A stretch of 64,000 nt of DNA, taken from Mycobacterium sp. (GTDB taxonomy: Bacteria; Actinomycetota; Actinomycetes; Mycobacteriales; Mycobacteriaceae). The DNA lies in NCBI GenBank assembly GCA_021732005.1, contig JAKFVT010000059.1, positions 186,001 through 250,000 of the forward strand, written 5' to 3'. Each line of letters opens with the position of its first letter. Position 1 is the stretch's first letter. The notes under the pieces were generated by a model, which was given only the letters and a program-made list of their open reading frames with translations, made no database searches and was not told where the DNA came from. Shown here piece after piece: positions 1 to 10,500 of this stretch. Made by a program: the position numbers and the translations under genes.

Positions 1-131
1 CTTGGCGGGAAAGCGAACGTCTTCGACGAGTTGAACGCGTTGAGGACCACCAGGAGCAGCGGCGCGTACAAGAAGACGAGCACGAACAGCGTCCAGATCC
101 GGACCAGCCGGCGCAAGGTGGGCGACAACAT
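1..131 (-). CDS. ABC transporter permease, PotC-like (partial, N-terminus only)
   Basis: The first 43 or so residues of a membrane permease are visible; the rest lies beyond the window edge. After a short basic start (LRRLVRIW) comes one hydrophobic segment, then FNSSKTF, which is typical of the first membrane helix and loop of PotC/PotI-type permeases. The ATG at 131 overlaps the TGA of the upstream permease by one base (TGATG), so translation is probably coupled. By position it is the second permease of an importer that already has an ATPase, a lipoprotein and a first permease. The substrate cannot be read from this fragment. Confidence 0.8.
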   Translation of the reverse strand, partial: MLSPTLRRLVRIWTLFVLVFLYAPLLLVVLNAFNSSKTFAFPP

Positions 132-982
132 CAGACGTTCTCCAATGCGCCGGTGCGCCGCATCGCGAGCAGGTAGAGCACGATCGCCGCCAGCGGGATC
201 AACGACAGCGCGGCGGCCAGCGGCTGGTTGTTGGCGGTCACCAGCTGGCCGTAGATGATGTTGCCCAGCATCTGGGTTTTACCGCCGACGATCGTCACCG
301 CGATGTAGTCGCCCATCGACAGCGAGAACGTGAAGATCGAACCGGCCGCGATGCCGGGAAACACCAACGGCGCCACGATGGTTCGAAGGGTGGTGAGGTC
401 CGACGCGCCCAGGTCGGAGCTGGCGTCGATCAGCGGGTCGGGTACCCGCTCGAAAGCGGCGAACACCGGGATCACCATGTACGGCAACCAGAGGTAGGCC
501 AGTGTGAGCACGGTGGCGATCAGGCCGTAGCCCGGTGTGTAGCCGGCTACCCAGTGCAGCGGGCCCTCCGGAGACAGCAACATCCGCCAGGCGTAGGCCT
601 TCACCAGATAGCTGGCCCACAGCGGAGTGGTGACCGCGACGACCAGGGCCAGCCGCACCCGGGGTGAGGCGACCTTGGCCATGTACAGGCCGAGCGGTAC
701 GGCCAGCGCGATGCAGATCGCGGTGACGCTCAACGCAATCCCGACCGTGCGCAGGGTGGCTGTGCGGAACACCGCATCGGTGACCACCCGCACGATGTTG
801 TCACTGGTGTAGGAGCGCACCACCGCACCGGTGAAGGTGTCGGTGCTCCAGAAGGCTGAAAGCAGCAGTACGCCAAGCGATCCCAGGTAGGCCACCACCA
901 ACCAGGCCAGTGGCGGAACGAGCAGGAAGGCGAGACGCAGGCGCCGGCTCACCCCTTGGCTCAGCCCTTGATCTGCTGCCAT
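131..982 (-). CDS. ABC transporter permease, PotB-like
   Basis: Inner-membrane permease of a spermidine/putrescine-type ABC importer, about 283 residues. The first membrane helix (LAFLLVPPLAWLVVAYLG) is followed by a periplasmic loop and several further helices. The coupling loop region has the EAA-like run DASSDLGASDLTTLRTIVAPL, written here only as a position guide in the C-terminal third. I chose the ATG at 982, inside the 3' end of the binding-protein gene. A GTG at 952, behind AAGGGCTGA, is a good alternative and would avoid the overlap. Third gene of the ATPase, lipoprotein, permease, permease operon. Family is clear; substrate is not. Confidence 0.85.
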   Translation of the reverse strand: MAADQGLSQGVSRRLRLAFLLVPPLAWLVVAYLGSLGVLLLSAFWSTDTFTGAVVRSYTSDNIVRVVTDAVFRTATLRTVGIALSVTAICIALAVPLGLYMAKVASPRVRLALVVAVTTPLWASYLVKAYAWRMLLSPEGPLHWVAGYTPGYGLIATVLTLAYLWLPYMVIPVFAAFERVPDPLIDASSDLGASDLTTLRTIVAPLVFPGIAAGSIFTFSLSMGDYIAVTIVGGKTQMLGNIIYGQLVTANNQPLAAALSLIPLAAIVLYLLAMRRTGALENV

Positions 983-2154
983 TTGTCGACCCACTCGCTG
1001 TAGGCCGTGCAGTTGTCACCGCTGCCGTCCACGCATTGCTTCTGCGGGGTGGTCCAGTAGCTGATCTTCTCCGCGTAGGCGGAATCGGTGGCGTGGTAGG
1101 TGTCGCAGAACGTCTTGTCGCTGGTGAACTCGCAGGCCTTGGTCTGCGCGGGGGCCTCACCGAAGTACTCGGCGACCTGGGCGTTCACCTGGGGCGAGGT
1201 GATCCAATCCATCCACTGGTACATGCAATTGGGATTCTTGGCCTTCGACGAGATCATCCAGGTGTCCGACCATCCGGTCGCGCCTTCCTTGGGCAACACG
1301 GTGGCGATCTTGACCTTGTTGTCGGACGTGATCATGTTGGCGATGACCTGCCAGGTGGTGCCGATCGCCGAGGTTCCCGATTCGAAGGCCTGCACCGCCT
1401 TCGTGTAATCCGACCAGTATTCGCCGATGTTGCCGTGCTGTGCCTTCAGTAGATCCACCGCGGCATTGAGCTGGTCCTCGGTCAAGGAGTACGGATTCTT
1501 GATGCCCAGTTCGGGTTTCGTCTTCGACAGATACAGCGCGGCGTCGGCGATGTAGATGGGGGAGTCATACGCGGTGACCTTGCCCTTGTACTCCGGGGCG
1601 CCGGGGAACACTGCACCCCAGCTGTCCGGGGCGCCCTTGACGACGTCGGTGTTGTACATCAGCAGGTTGGCGCCCCACCCGTGCGGGATGCCGTACATCT
1701 GGCCGTTCACCGAGTTCCACGGCTTGTCCTTGAGGAACGCCGAGATGGTCTCGTAGTTGGGTACCAGCTTCGTGTTGACCGGGGCGACGTCGCCGGCGTA
1801 GATCAGGCGCAGCGTGGCGTCACCAGAGGCCGAGACACCGTCGTACTGACCGGTGCGCATCAGTTGCAGCATCTCGTCGGAGGTATTGCCGACCTTGACG
1901 TTGACCTTGCAGCCGGTCTTCTGCTCGAACGGGTGCACCCAATCGACCTTGGGGTCGTTGGACCCGTCCTCGGCGTAGCCGGGCCAGGCGACGAGGTTCA
2001 GCTGGCCCTCGCCGTTGCCGAGGGCCGACAGCGGCTCCATCTTGGGCGGTGCGGTGGTGCCGCCGCCACCGGAGTTGTTGGAACTCGAACAGGCGGCGAC
2101 CAGTGCGGCGCACACGGCGAGCGTAACGCCGAGGCGGCGGGTGGTGGTTCTCAT
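961..2154 (-). CDS. extracellular solute-binding lipoprotein, PotD-like
   Basis: Binding protein of the ABC importer, 397 residues. It starts with a basic n-region and a hydrophobic stretch ending in the lipobox LVAAC, so Cys22 should be lipidated and the protein anchored outside the membrane. A Ser/Asn/Gly-rich linker follows, then a PotD/PotF-type fold with NLVAWPGYAED near the start and a GTTWQVIAN stretch in the second lobe. The start is supported by AAGAGGAG 8 nt upstream. The ATPase gene ends 15 nt before it. Polyamines are the usual ligands of this family, but related proteins bind other small molecules. Confidence 0.9.
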   Translation of the reverse strand: MRTTTRRLGVTLAVCAALVAACSSSNNSGGGGTTAPPKMEPLSALGNGEGQLNLVAWPGYAEDGSNDPKVDWVHPFEQKTGCKVNVKVGNTSDEMLQLMRTGQYDGVSASGDATLRLIYAGDVAPVNTKLVPNYETISAFLKDKPWNSVNGQMYGIPHGWGANLLMYNTDVVKGAPDSWGAVFPGAPEYKGKVTAYDSPIYIADAALYLSKTKPELGIKNPYSLTEDQLNAAVDLLKAQHGNIGEYWSDYTKAVQAFESGTSAIGTTWQVIANMITSDNKVKIATVLPKEGATGWSDTWMISSKAKNPNCMYQWMDWITSPQVNAQVAEYFGEAPAQTKACEFTSDKTFCDTYHATDSAYAEKISYWTTPQKQCVDGSGDNCTAYSEWVDKWQQIKG

Positions 2155-2169
2155 GGCGAGCTCCTCTTC

Positions 2170-3201
2170 TCAGGCGGACAGGGATCGGACGGCGCTGTCT
2201 GGCCAGGCCAGTACGACGGTTGCACCGTGGGCGAGGTCGGTGGAGGCCTCGGCCGACAGCAGGGTTGCGGTCAGACCGACCCCGGATGCGTCCACGGCCA
2301 CCCGCGTGATGGGCCCTGCGTACACCACTTCGGCCACTTGGGCTGTGACACTGCGCATTCCGGCCGGGACGGTTTCGTCAGGTGCGAGCACGGCGATGCG
2401 CTCAGGGCGGATCGCGACGGTGCCGGCCCGGCCGACCAGCGCTTCGGCGGTCGTACCGTCGACCACATTGGAGGTGCCGACGAAGTCGGCGACGAACCGG
2501 TTGGCCGGGTTCTCGTAGACCTCGCGCGCGGCGCCGACCTGCTCGATGCGGCCCTCGTTGAACACCGCGAGCCGGTCGCAGAGGGTGAGTGCCTCGTCCT
2601 GATCGTGGGTGACGATCACGAACGTGATGCCGACCTCGCGCTGAATCGCCTTGAGCTCCACCTGCATCTGCTCGCGCAGTTTGAGGTCCAGCGCGCCGAG
2701 CGGCTCGTCGAGCAGCAGCACCTTGGGCCGGCCCACCAGCGCGCGGGCCAGGGCGACCCGCTGCTGCTGGCCGCCAGACAGCTGCGCGGGCTTACGCGCC
2801 GCGTGCCCGGACAGTCGCACCATGTCCAATGCGGCTGCCGTGCGCTCGCGGCGTTCGGTTTTGGGTACGCCCTTGACCTTCAGGCCGTACTCGACGTTCT
2901 GGGCGACCGTCATGTGCGGAAACAGCGCGTAGTCCTGGAAGACGGTGTTGGTGTCGCGCTTGGCCGGCGGCAACGCGGTGACGTCGGCGCCACCGAGGTG
3001 AACAGTGCCGGCGGTCGGCTGCTCGAAGCCCGCGATCATCCGCAGCACCGTGGTCTTGCCCGAACCGGACGGACCGAGAATCGCGAACAGTTCCCCGTCG
3101 GCGACGGACAGGTCGGCGCCTTCGACCGCGGTCACCTCGCCGAACACTTTCCGCACCCCGCGCAATTCGATCTGCGGTGCGCGAGAGGGGGCCGGCGGCA
3201 T
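2170..3201 (-). CDS. ABC transporter ATP-binding protein, PotA-like
   Basis: Cytoplasmic ATPase that powers the adjacent importer, about 343 residues. Walker A GPSGSGKTT lies at residues 43-51, the signature LSGGQQQR at 141-148, Walker B VLLLDEP at 161-167, and the switch His in VTHDQDEA soon after. A C-terminal TOBE-type regulatory domain begins near residue 270. I chose the ATG at 3201 with AGGA about 10 nt upstream; the frame is open to 3243, but that start would add 14 residues not typical of the family. It is the first gene of the operon. A 7-11-7 inverted repeat (GTCCACC at 3226-3232, GGTGGAC at 3244-3250) lies just upstream and may be an operator. Confidence 0.92.
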   Translation of the reverse strand: MPPAPSRAPQIELRGVRKVFGEVTAVEGADLSVADGELFAILGPSGSGKTTVLRMIAGFEQPTAGTVHLGGADVTALPPAKRDTNTVFQDYALFPHMTVAQNVEYGLKVKGVPKTERRERTAAALDMVRLSGHAARKPAQLSGGQQQRVALARALVGRPKVLLLDEPLGALDLKLREQMQVELKAIQREVGITFVIVTHDQDEALTLCDRLAVFNEGRIEQVGAAREVYENPANRFVADFVGTSNVVDGTTAEALVGRAGTVAIRPERIAVLAPDETVPAGMRSVTAQVAEVVYAGPITRVAVDASGVGLTATLLSAEASTDLAHGATVVLAWPDSAVRSLSA

Positions 3202-3381
3202 GGGGTGGATCCTACGGATTGAGTTGTCCACCCGCAGCGTCATGGTGGACTTCGCCGGTTATTGAACCTCCGGACCACCGGATTCGCGATCCACATCGTG
3301 GACGCCGAAAGGTGATGCAGATGTGACCGGTGTCGATGGTGTGGTCAGTGAGGCAACTGTCATATTCTGAGGTTCGTGTCC

Positions 3382-4119
3382 ATGTCGCGACGCGACGTCC
3401 TCAAACTGGCCGCCGCCACCCCGGCCGCCCTGGGTCTCGGGACGCTCGCGTCGACCCTCGCGGCATCCGTTGCGGGCGCCGAGCCTGCCACCGCCACCAC
3501 CGGCTCACTCGGGGTGCTGCTGGACTACGCGGCTGGCGTCATCAGCGCCAGTGATCTGAAAGCATCCGGTGCCGTCGGCGCCATCCGGTATGTCTCGGAC
3601 CGGCGGCCGGGCGGGGACTGGATGCTCGGCAAGCCGATTCAGCTGACCGAGGCCCGCGATCTGTATCAGGCCGGTCTGAAAATCGTGTCCAACTACCAGT
3701 TCGGCAAGCAGGACACCGCCGACTGGCTCGGCGGCCAGCAGGCCGGGCTCATCCACGCCAAGCGGGGCTGGCAGCTGCACACCGCAGCCGGAGGCCCGGT
3801 AGCCGCCCCGATCTACGTGTCAATCGACGACGACCCGACCCCGGATCAGTACAAAACACAGGTCGCGCCCTACCTGCGGGCCTGGGAGTCGGTGCTCGGA
3901 CATCAGCGCGTCGGCGTGTACGGGAATTCAAAGGTCATCGATTGGGCGTTGCAGGACGGTCTCGGATCGTGGTTCTGGCAGCACAACTGGGGCTCGCCGA
4001 AGGGCTACACGCACCCTGCCGCGCACCTGCATCAGGTGGAGATCGACAAGCGCAAGGTGGCGGGCGTGGGAGTGGACCTGAACAACATCCTGAAGCCCCA
4101 ATTCGGCCAGTGGGACTGA
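3382..4119 (+). CDS. Tat-exported DUF1906 (glycoside-hydrolase-like) protein, Rv2525c homologue
   Basis: Secreted protein of 245 residues with a twin-arginine signal: SRRDVLKLAAA at residues 2-12, a hydrophobic core, and a likely cleavage site near AGA at 31-33. The mature part has the TIM-barrel-like DUF1906 fold, starting GVLLDYAAG and containing IYVSIDDDPT and GVYGNSKV. Rv2525c of M. tuberculosis is a Tat substrate of this family and lies next to fas, as here, which suggests a cell-envelope role; its enzyme activity is not established. ATG at 3382 is preferred over GTG at 3376 because GAGG at 3369-3372 is 9 nt from the ATG and only 3 nt from the GTG. Confidence 0.9.
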   Translation: MSRRDVLKLAAATPAALGLGTLASTLAASVAGAEPATATTGSLGVLLDYAAGVISASDLKASGAVGAIRYVSDRRPGGDWMLGKPIQLTEARDLYQAGLKIVSNYQFGKQDTADWLGGQQAGLIHAKRGWQLHTAAGGPVAAPIYVSIDDDPTPDQYKTQVAPYLRAWESVLGHQRVGVYGNSKVIDWALQDGLGSWFWQHNWGSPKGYTHPAAHLHQVEIDKRKVAGVGVDLNNILKPQFGQWD

Positions 4120-4598
4120 GTCAAAGCACAAAACTTACCGGCTGGTAAGGATTTGCCAGCAAACTCGGCGACGCCATTTTGGTGAACAATTGTGGACTGA
4201 AAAACCTAGCAAGTGCTTGGGCTGAGATGTTGGCCGCAGACGCGCGAGGAAAAATCGACAGGTAACGATTCAATAACAATCGTGCTTTGAACAGCACTAT
4301 TGCGCCTACTCAACCGTAACCACCTGCATGCAGGACGTTTGTCCCGGATGGTCTGGGCGGCTGTTCGGCGCGGTGTTACCCATCGTGCTGTTACCCGTCC
4401 GTAGAACTCGTCAGTAACCAATCTTGGGCGGAAAATAGTGCTGGTTCTTATGCCACTCTTAGTACAGCCGAGATGTCAGCCGGCGCCCTCCCGGGGGAAG
4501 CGCGCGGCGGCCGTGATTCGACGGGGAATCGCCCACACCGACATACGAAACGAAGACGCGACGAACGCGACGACGAGCACGACAGGGAGATACACAAG
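4120..4598 (+). promoter_or_regulatory. long upstream regulatory region of fas with two dyads and repeated TTACC boxes
   Basis: 479 nt without a convincing gene. Seen: an inverted repeat CTTACC-GGCT-GGTAAG at 4134-4149; a 12-bp perfect palindrome CCTGCATGCAGG at 4323-4334, extended by AAC/GTT arms to 4318-4339; a direct repeat TGTTACCCRTC at 4374-4384 and 4389-4399; and GGTAAC at 4261-4266. The frame of fas stays open upstream to 4473, but that stretch does not resemble known FAS N-termini. In mycobacteria the fas-acpS operon is controlled by the TetR-type activator FasR, so some of these dyads may be FasR sites. I cannot say which. No firm -10/-35 pair was identified. Confidence 0.5.
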
Positions 4599-7500
4599 GT
4601 GACGATCCACGAGCACGACAGGCTGTCCACGGGCGACGGATCATGGCGCGCGGGCGCCAAGGGGACCACCACACATGCGCTGGTCGACCGTCTCAACGCC
4701 GGTGAGCCTTACGCCGTGGCCTTCGGTGGGCAGGGCAGCGCCTGGCTGGAGACCCTCGAAGAGCTGGTCACCTCGGCCGGCATCGAATCCGAGCTCGCGA
4801 CCCTGGCCGGCGAGGCTGAGCTGCTGCTCGAGCCTGTCGCCGACGAACTCGTCGTGGTCCGCCCGATTGGCTTCGAGCCGCTGCGCTGGGTGCGCGCGCT
4901 GGCCGCCGAGGAAGCGGTGCCCTCGGCCAAGCAGCTGACCTCGGCCGCGGTGTCGGTCCCCGGCGTCCTGCTGACCCAGATTGCCGCCACGCGCGCGCTG
5001 GCACGTCAGGGCATGGATCTGGCGGCCGCACCGCCGGTGGCCGTCGCCGGCCATTCCCAGGGCGTGCTGGCCGTCGAGGCGCTGCGCGCCGGCGGCGCCA
5101 AGGACGTCCAGCTGCTCGCTTTGGCCCAGCTGATCGGCGCCGCGGGCACGCTGGTCGCCCGTCGCCGCGGCATTTCGGTCCTCGGTGACCGCCCGCCGAT
5201 GGTCTCGGTGACCAATGCCGAACCGGAACGCATCTACGAACTGCTCGAAGAGTTTGCTCAAGACGTCCGGACCGTGCTGCCGCCGGTGCTGTCGATCCGC
5301 AATGGCCGGCGCTCGGTGGTCATCACCGGAACCCCGGAACAGCTGTCCCGATTCGAGCTGTATTGCGAGCAGATCGCCGACGCCGAAGCCGCCGACCGCA
5401 AGAACAAGAACCGCGGCGGCGCTGTGTTCGCGCCGGTCTTCGATCCGGTCCAGGTCGAGGTCGGCTTCCACACCCCGCGGCTGGCTGACGGTATCGACAT
5501 CGTCGGCCGCTGGGCCGCTGCCGTCGGCCTGGATGTCGAGTTGGCGCGCGCCCTGACCGACGCGATCCTGGTTCAGCAGGTCGACTGGGTCGAAGAGGTC
5601 ACCGCCCTGCACGACGCCGGAGCCCGATGGATTCTCGACCTCGGCCCCGGCGACATCCTCACCCGCCTCACCGCCCCGGTCATCCGCGGCCTCGGCATCG
5701 GCATCGTGCCCGCCGCCACCCGCGGCGGCCAGCGCAACCTGTTCACCGTCGGCGCCGTCCCCGAGGTGGCCAAGCCGTGGTCGAGCTACGCGCCCTCGGT
5801 CGTCACCCTGCCCAACGGCTCGGTGAAGCTGTCGACCAAGTTCACCCGGCTCACCGGCCGCTCGCCGATCCTGCTGGCGGGCATGACGCCGACGACCGTC
5901 GACGCCAAGATCGTCGCCGCCGCCGCCAACGCCGGGCACTGGGCCGAACTGGCCGGTGGCGGCCAGGTCACCGAAGCCATCTTCGACAAGCGCGTCGCGG
6001 AGCTCGAGGCGCTGCTCGAGCCCGGCCGCGCCATCCAGTTCAACTCGCTGTTCCTGGACCCCTACCTGTGGAAGCTGCAGCTGGGCGGCAAGCGCCTGGT
6101 GCAGAAGGCGCGCCAGTCCGGTGCGCCGATCGACGGCGTCGTCGTCAGCGCCGGCATCCCCGAGCTGGAGGAAGCCGTCGACCTCATCGACGAGCTGAAC
6201 ACGGTCGGCATCGCCCACGTCTGCTTCAAGCCGGGCACCGTCGAGCAGATCCGTTCGGTCATCCGGATCGCCGCCGAGGTGCCCACCAAGCCGGTGATCG
6301 TCCACATCGAGGGTGGCCGCGCCGGTGGCCACCACTCCTGGGAAGACCTTGACGACCTACTGCTGACCACCTACTCGGAACTGCGCGGCCGCGCCAACAT
6401 CACGGTCTGCGTCGGTGGCGGCATCGGCACGCCGGAACGCGCCGCGGAGTACCTGTCCGGCCGGTGGTCGGCCGTCTACGGCTACCCGCTGATGCCGGTC
6501 GACGGCATCCTGGTCGGCACCGCCGCGATGGCCTGTCTGGAGGCGACCACCTCGCCCGCGGTCAAGCAGCTGCTGGTCGACACCGTCGGCACCGACCACT
6601 GGGTTGGGGCCGGAAAAGCCGTGAACGGCATGGCTTCCGGGCGCAGCCAGTTGGGTGCCGACATCCACGAGATCGACAACGCCGCCTCCCGCTGCGGCCG
6701 TCTGCTCGACGAGGTCGCCGGTGACGCCGAGGCCGTTGCGGCGCGCCGCGACGAGATCATCGCCGCGATGGCCGTCACGGCCAAGCCGTACTTCGGCGAT
6801 GTCGGTGAGATGACGTACCTGCAGTGGCTGCAGCGCTTCGTCGAGCTGTCCATCGGCGACGACGACTCCACGGCCGACACCAAGAGCGCCGACTCGCCGT
6901 GGCTCGACATCACCTGGCGGGACCGCTTCGCCGAGATGCTGCAGCGCGCCGAGGCCCGACTCAACGCCGCCGACACCGGTCCGATCGAGACGCTGTTCGA
7001 CGCGTCCACGGCCGACGGCGAGTGGCTGCTGGAGAACCCGGGCCAGGCCCTGGAGGCTCTGCAGGCCCGCTATCCCGACGCCGGGTCGGTGCTGCTGCAC
7101 CCGGCCGACGTGCCGTTCTTCGTTCAGCTGTGCAAGACGCTGGGCAAGCCGGTCAACTTCGTCCCGGTGATCGACAAGGACGTGCGGCGCTGGTGGCGCA
7201 GTGACTCCCTGTGGCAGGCCCACGATGCGCGCTACACCGCCGACCAGGTGTGCGTCATCCCCGGCACCCAGGCCGTCGCGGGAATCACCCGGGTCGACGA
7301 GCCGGTCGGCGACCTGCTCGACCGCTTCGAGCAGGCTGCGGTCGACGAGGTGCTGGCCTCGGGCGCACAGCCCGAGCCGGTCGCCGCGCGGCTGCGGGTG
7401 CGTACCGACGCGACCGGACCGCTGGCCATCGTGCTGGATTCGCCCGACGTGCTGTGGGCCGGTCGCACCGCCACCAACCCGGTGCACCGCATCGCGGCGC

Positions 7501-10500
7501 CGTCGGATTGGCTGGTGCACGACAACCGTTCGGAGGGCAGGAGCGAAGCGACCCGGGAATTCACCAGCGCCACAAACCATTCCACCGGGGCGCGCCTCGA
7601 GGTCACCGCGGACAACCGGGTGGTGCTCAGTGTCCCGCTGTCGGGCACCTGGATCGATATCGCCTTCAGCCTGCCCGCCACCGTGATCGACGGCGGCATG
7701 CCCGTCGTTCGCACCGAGGACGCCGCCACCGCGATGCGCGCCGTGCTGGCCATCGCTGCCGGGGTTGACGGCCCCGACGCGCTGCCGCCGGTCGTCAACG
7801 GCTCCACCACCGTCACTGTCGGCTGGGATCCCGAGCGGGTCGCCGATCACACCGGCGTCACCGCGACGTTCGGTTCGCCGCTGGCGCCGACGCTGTCGAT
7901 CGTTCCTGATGCTTTGGTCGGCCGCTGCTGGCCCGCGGTGTTCGCCGCCATCGGCGGCGCGGCCACCGACTCCGGCTTCCCGGTCGTCGAGGGTCTGCTC
8001 AGCCTGGTGCATCTGGACCACGCGGCTCGCCTGCTCAAGCCGCTGCCCAACGAACCGACCCAATTGACCGTCACCGCAACGGCTTCGGTCGCCACCGACA
8101 CCGAGGTAGGCCGGGTAGTGCCGGTGACGGTCAACGTCACCGACGCCAAGGGCATGATCCTGGCGGTCCTCGAGGAGCGCTTCGCGATCCGCGGCCGCAC
8201 GGGCGCCAAGGAGCTCACCGACCCGGTGCGTGCCGGGGGAGCGGTGTCGGAGAACGCCACGGACACCCCGCGCCGCCGTCGCCGCGACGTCACGATCGGT
8301 GCGCCGGTCGACATGCGTCCGTTCGCGGTGGTCTCCGGTGACCACAACCCGATCCACACCGACCAGGCCGCCGCGCTGCTGGCCGGGCTTGAGTCGCCGA
8401 TCGTGCACGGCATGTGGCTCTCGGCCGCGGCCCAGCACGTGGTGACCGCCACCGACGGCAAGCCCGCCCCGCCGGCCAAGCTGATCGGCTGGACCGCCCG
8501 CTTCCTTGGCATGGTCAAGCCCGGCGACGACATTGACTTCCGGGTCGATCGGGTCGGAATCGACCTCGGCGCAGAGGTTTTGGAGGTCACCGCCAAGATC
8601 GGCACCGACCTCGTGATGAGCGCGACCGCCCGGTTGTCAGCACCGAAGACGGTGTACGCCTTCCCCGGTCAGGGCATTCAGCACAAGGGCATGGGCATGG
8701 AGGTGCGGGCTCGGTCCAAGGCCGCCCGCAAGGTGTGGGACACCGCCGACAAGTTCACCCGCGAGACGCTCGGCTTCTCGGTTCTGCACGTGGTCCGGGA
8801 CAACCCGACCAGCCTGATCGCCTCCGGTGTGCACTACCAGCACCCCGAGGGGGTGCTCTACCTGACGCAGTTCACCCAGGTCGCGATGGCCACCGTCGCC
8901 GCCGCTCAGGTCGCCGAGATGCGCGAGCAGGGTGCGTTCGTCGAGGGCGCGATCGCCTGCGGCCACTCGGTGGGTGAATACACCGCGCTGGCATGCGTGT
9001 CAGGGGTGTATCCGCTGGAGGCGTTGCTGGAGGTGGTGTTCCACCGCGGCAGCAAGATGCACGACATCGTCCCGCGCGACGAGATGGGCCGCTCCAACTA
9101 CCGGCTGGCCGCGATCCGGCCGTCGCAGATCGATCTTCCCGATGCCGACGTCACGGAGTTCGTGGCCGAGATCGCCGAGCGCACCGGGGAATTCCTGCAG
9201 ATCGTGAACTTCAACCTGCGCGGCTCGCAGTACGCGATCGCCGGCACGGTGCGCGGTCTCGAGGCGCTGGAGGAAGAGGTCGAGCGGCGTCGCGAGATCA
9301 GCGGCGGCAAGCGGTCGTTCATCCTGGTTCCCGGCATCGACGTGCCGTTCCACTCTGACGTGCTGCGGGTCGGCGTCGACGATTTCCGTCGCGCGCTGGA
9401 ACGTGTCATGCCCGCCGACGCCGACCCGGCCTTGCTGATCGGGCGCTACATCCCGAACCTGGTGCCGCGGCCGTTCACGCTGGATCGCGACTTCGTCCAG
9501 GAGATCCGGGATCTGGTTCCGGCCGAGCCGCTCGACGAGATCCTCGCCGACTACGACACCTGGCGTAACGAGAAGCCGCACGAGCTGTGCCGCAAGATCG
9601 TGATCGAGCTTCTGGCCTGGCAGTTCGCCAGCCCGGTCCGCTGGATCGAGACCCAGGACCTGCTGTTCATCGAGGAGGCGGCCGGCGGTCTCGGTGTCGA
9701 GCGCTTCGTCGAGATCGGCGTGAAGTCCGCGCCGACCGTCGCGGGCCTGGCCAGCAACACGTTGAAGTTGCCCGAATACGCCCACAGCACAGTCGAAGTG
9801 CTCAACTCCGAGCGCGACGCCCCCGTGCTGTTCGCCAGCGACGAGGACCCGGCGACCGACGATTCCGACGACGAACCGGCAGCAGCCGGCGAGGTGCCGG
9901 CCGAATCCGTTGCGGTAGAGGCCGCCCCGGCAGCAGCGCCGGCGGCCGCACCGTCCGGCGGCCCCCGCCCTGACGACATCGGATTCGACGCCGGTGACGC
10001 CACACTGGCGCTGATCGCGCTGAGCGCCAAGATGCGCATCGACCAGATCGAGCCGCTCGATTCGATCGAGTCGATCACCGACGGTGCGTCCTCGCGGCGT
10101 AACCAGCTGCTGGTCGACCTCGGTTCGGAGCTGAACCTGGGCGCCATCGACGGTGCCGCCGAGGCCGATCTGGCGGCGCTGAAGGGTCAGGTCGCCAAGC
10201 TGGCACGCACCTACAAGCCGTTCGGCCCGGTGCTCTCCGATGCGATCAACGATCAGCTGCGCACCATCCTGGGCCCGTCCGGCAAGCGGCCGGCCGCGAT
10301 CGCCGAGCGGGTCAAGAAGACCTGGGAACTGGGCGACGGCTGGGCCAAGCACGTCACCGCCGAACTGGCTTTGGGCACCCGTGAGGGCAGCAGCGTGCGC
10401 GGAGGCGCACTCGGCGGCCTGCACGACGGTGCGCTGGCCGATGCCGCGGCCGTGGACAAGGCGATCGACGCCGCAGTCACCTCGGTGGCGGCCCGCAAGG

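Noticed and set aside
3226..3250. Inverted repeat GTCCACC/GGTGGAC upstream of the importer operon as a definite operator
   Set aside because: An 11-nt spacer and no nearby regulator make it too weak to list on its own; mentioned under the ATPase gene.
4473..4598. In-frame N-terminal extension of FAS by 42 residues
   Set aside because: The extension is charged and unlike known FAS proteins, while the GTG at 4599 has a good ribosome site and the expected N-terminus.
6357..8438. Long open frame of 693 codons opposite fas
   Set aside because: Antisense shadow of GC-rich coding sequence; Gly/Arg/Asp-rich with no domain motifs.
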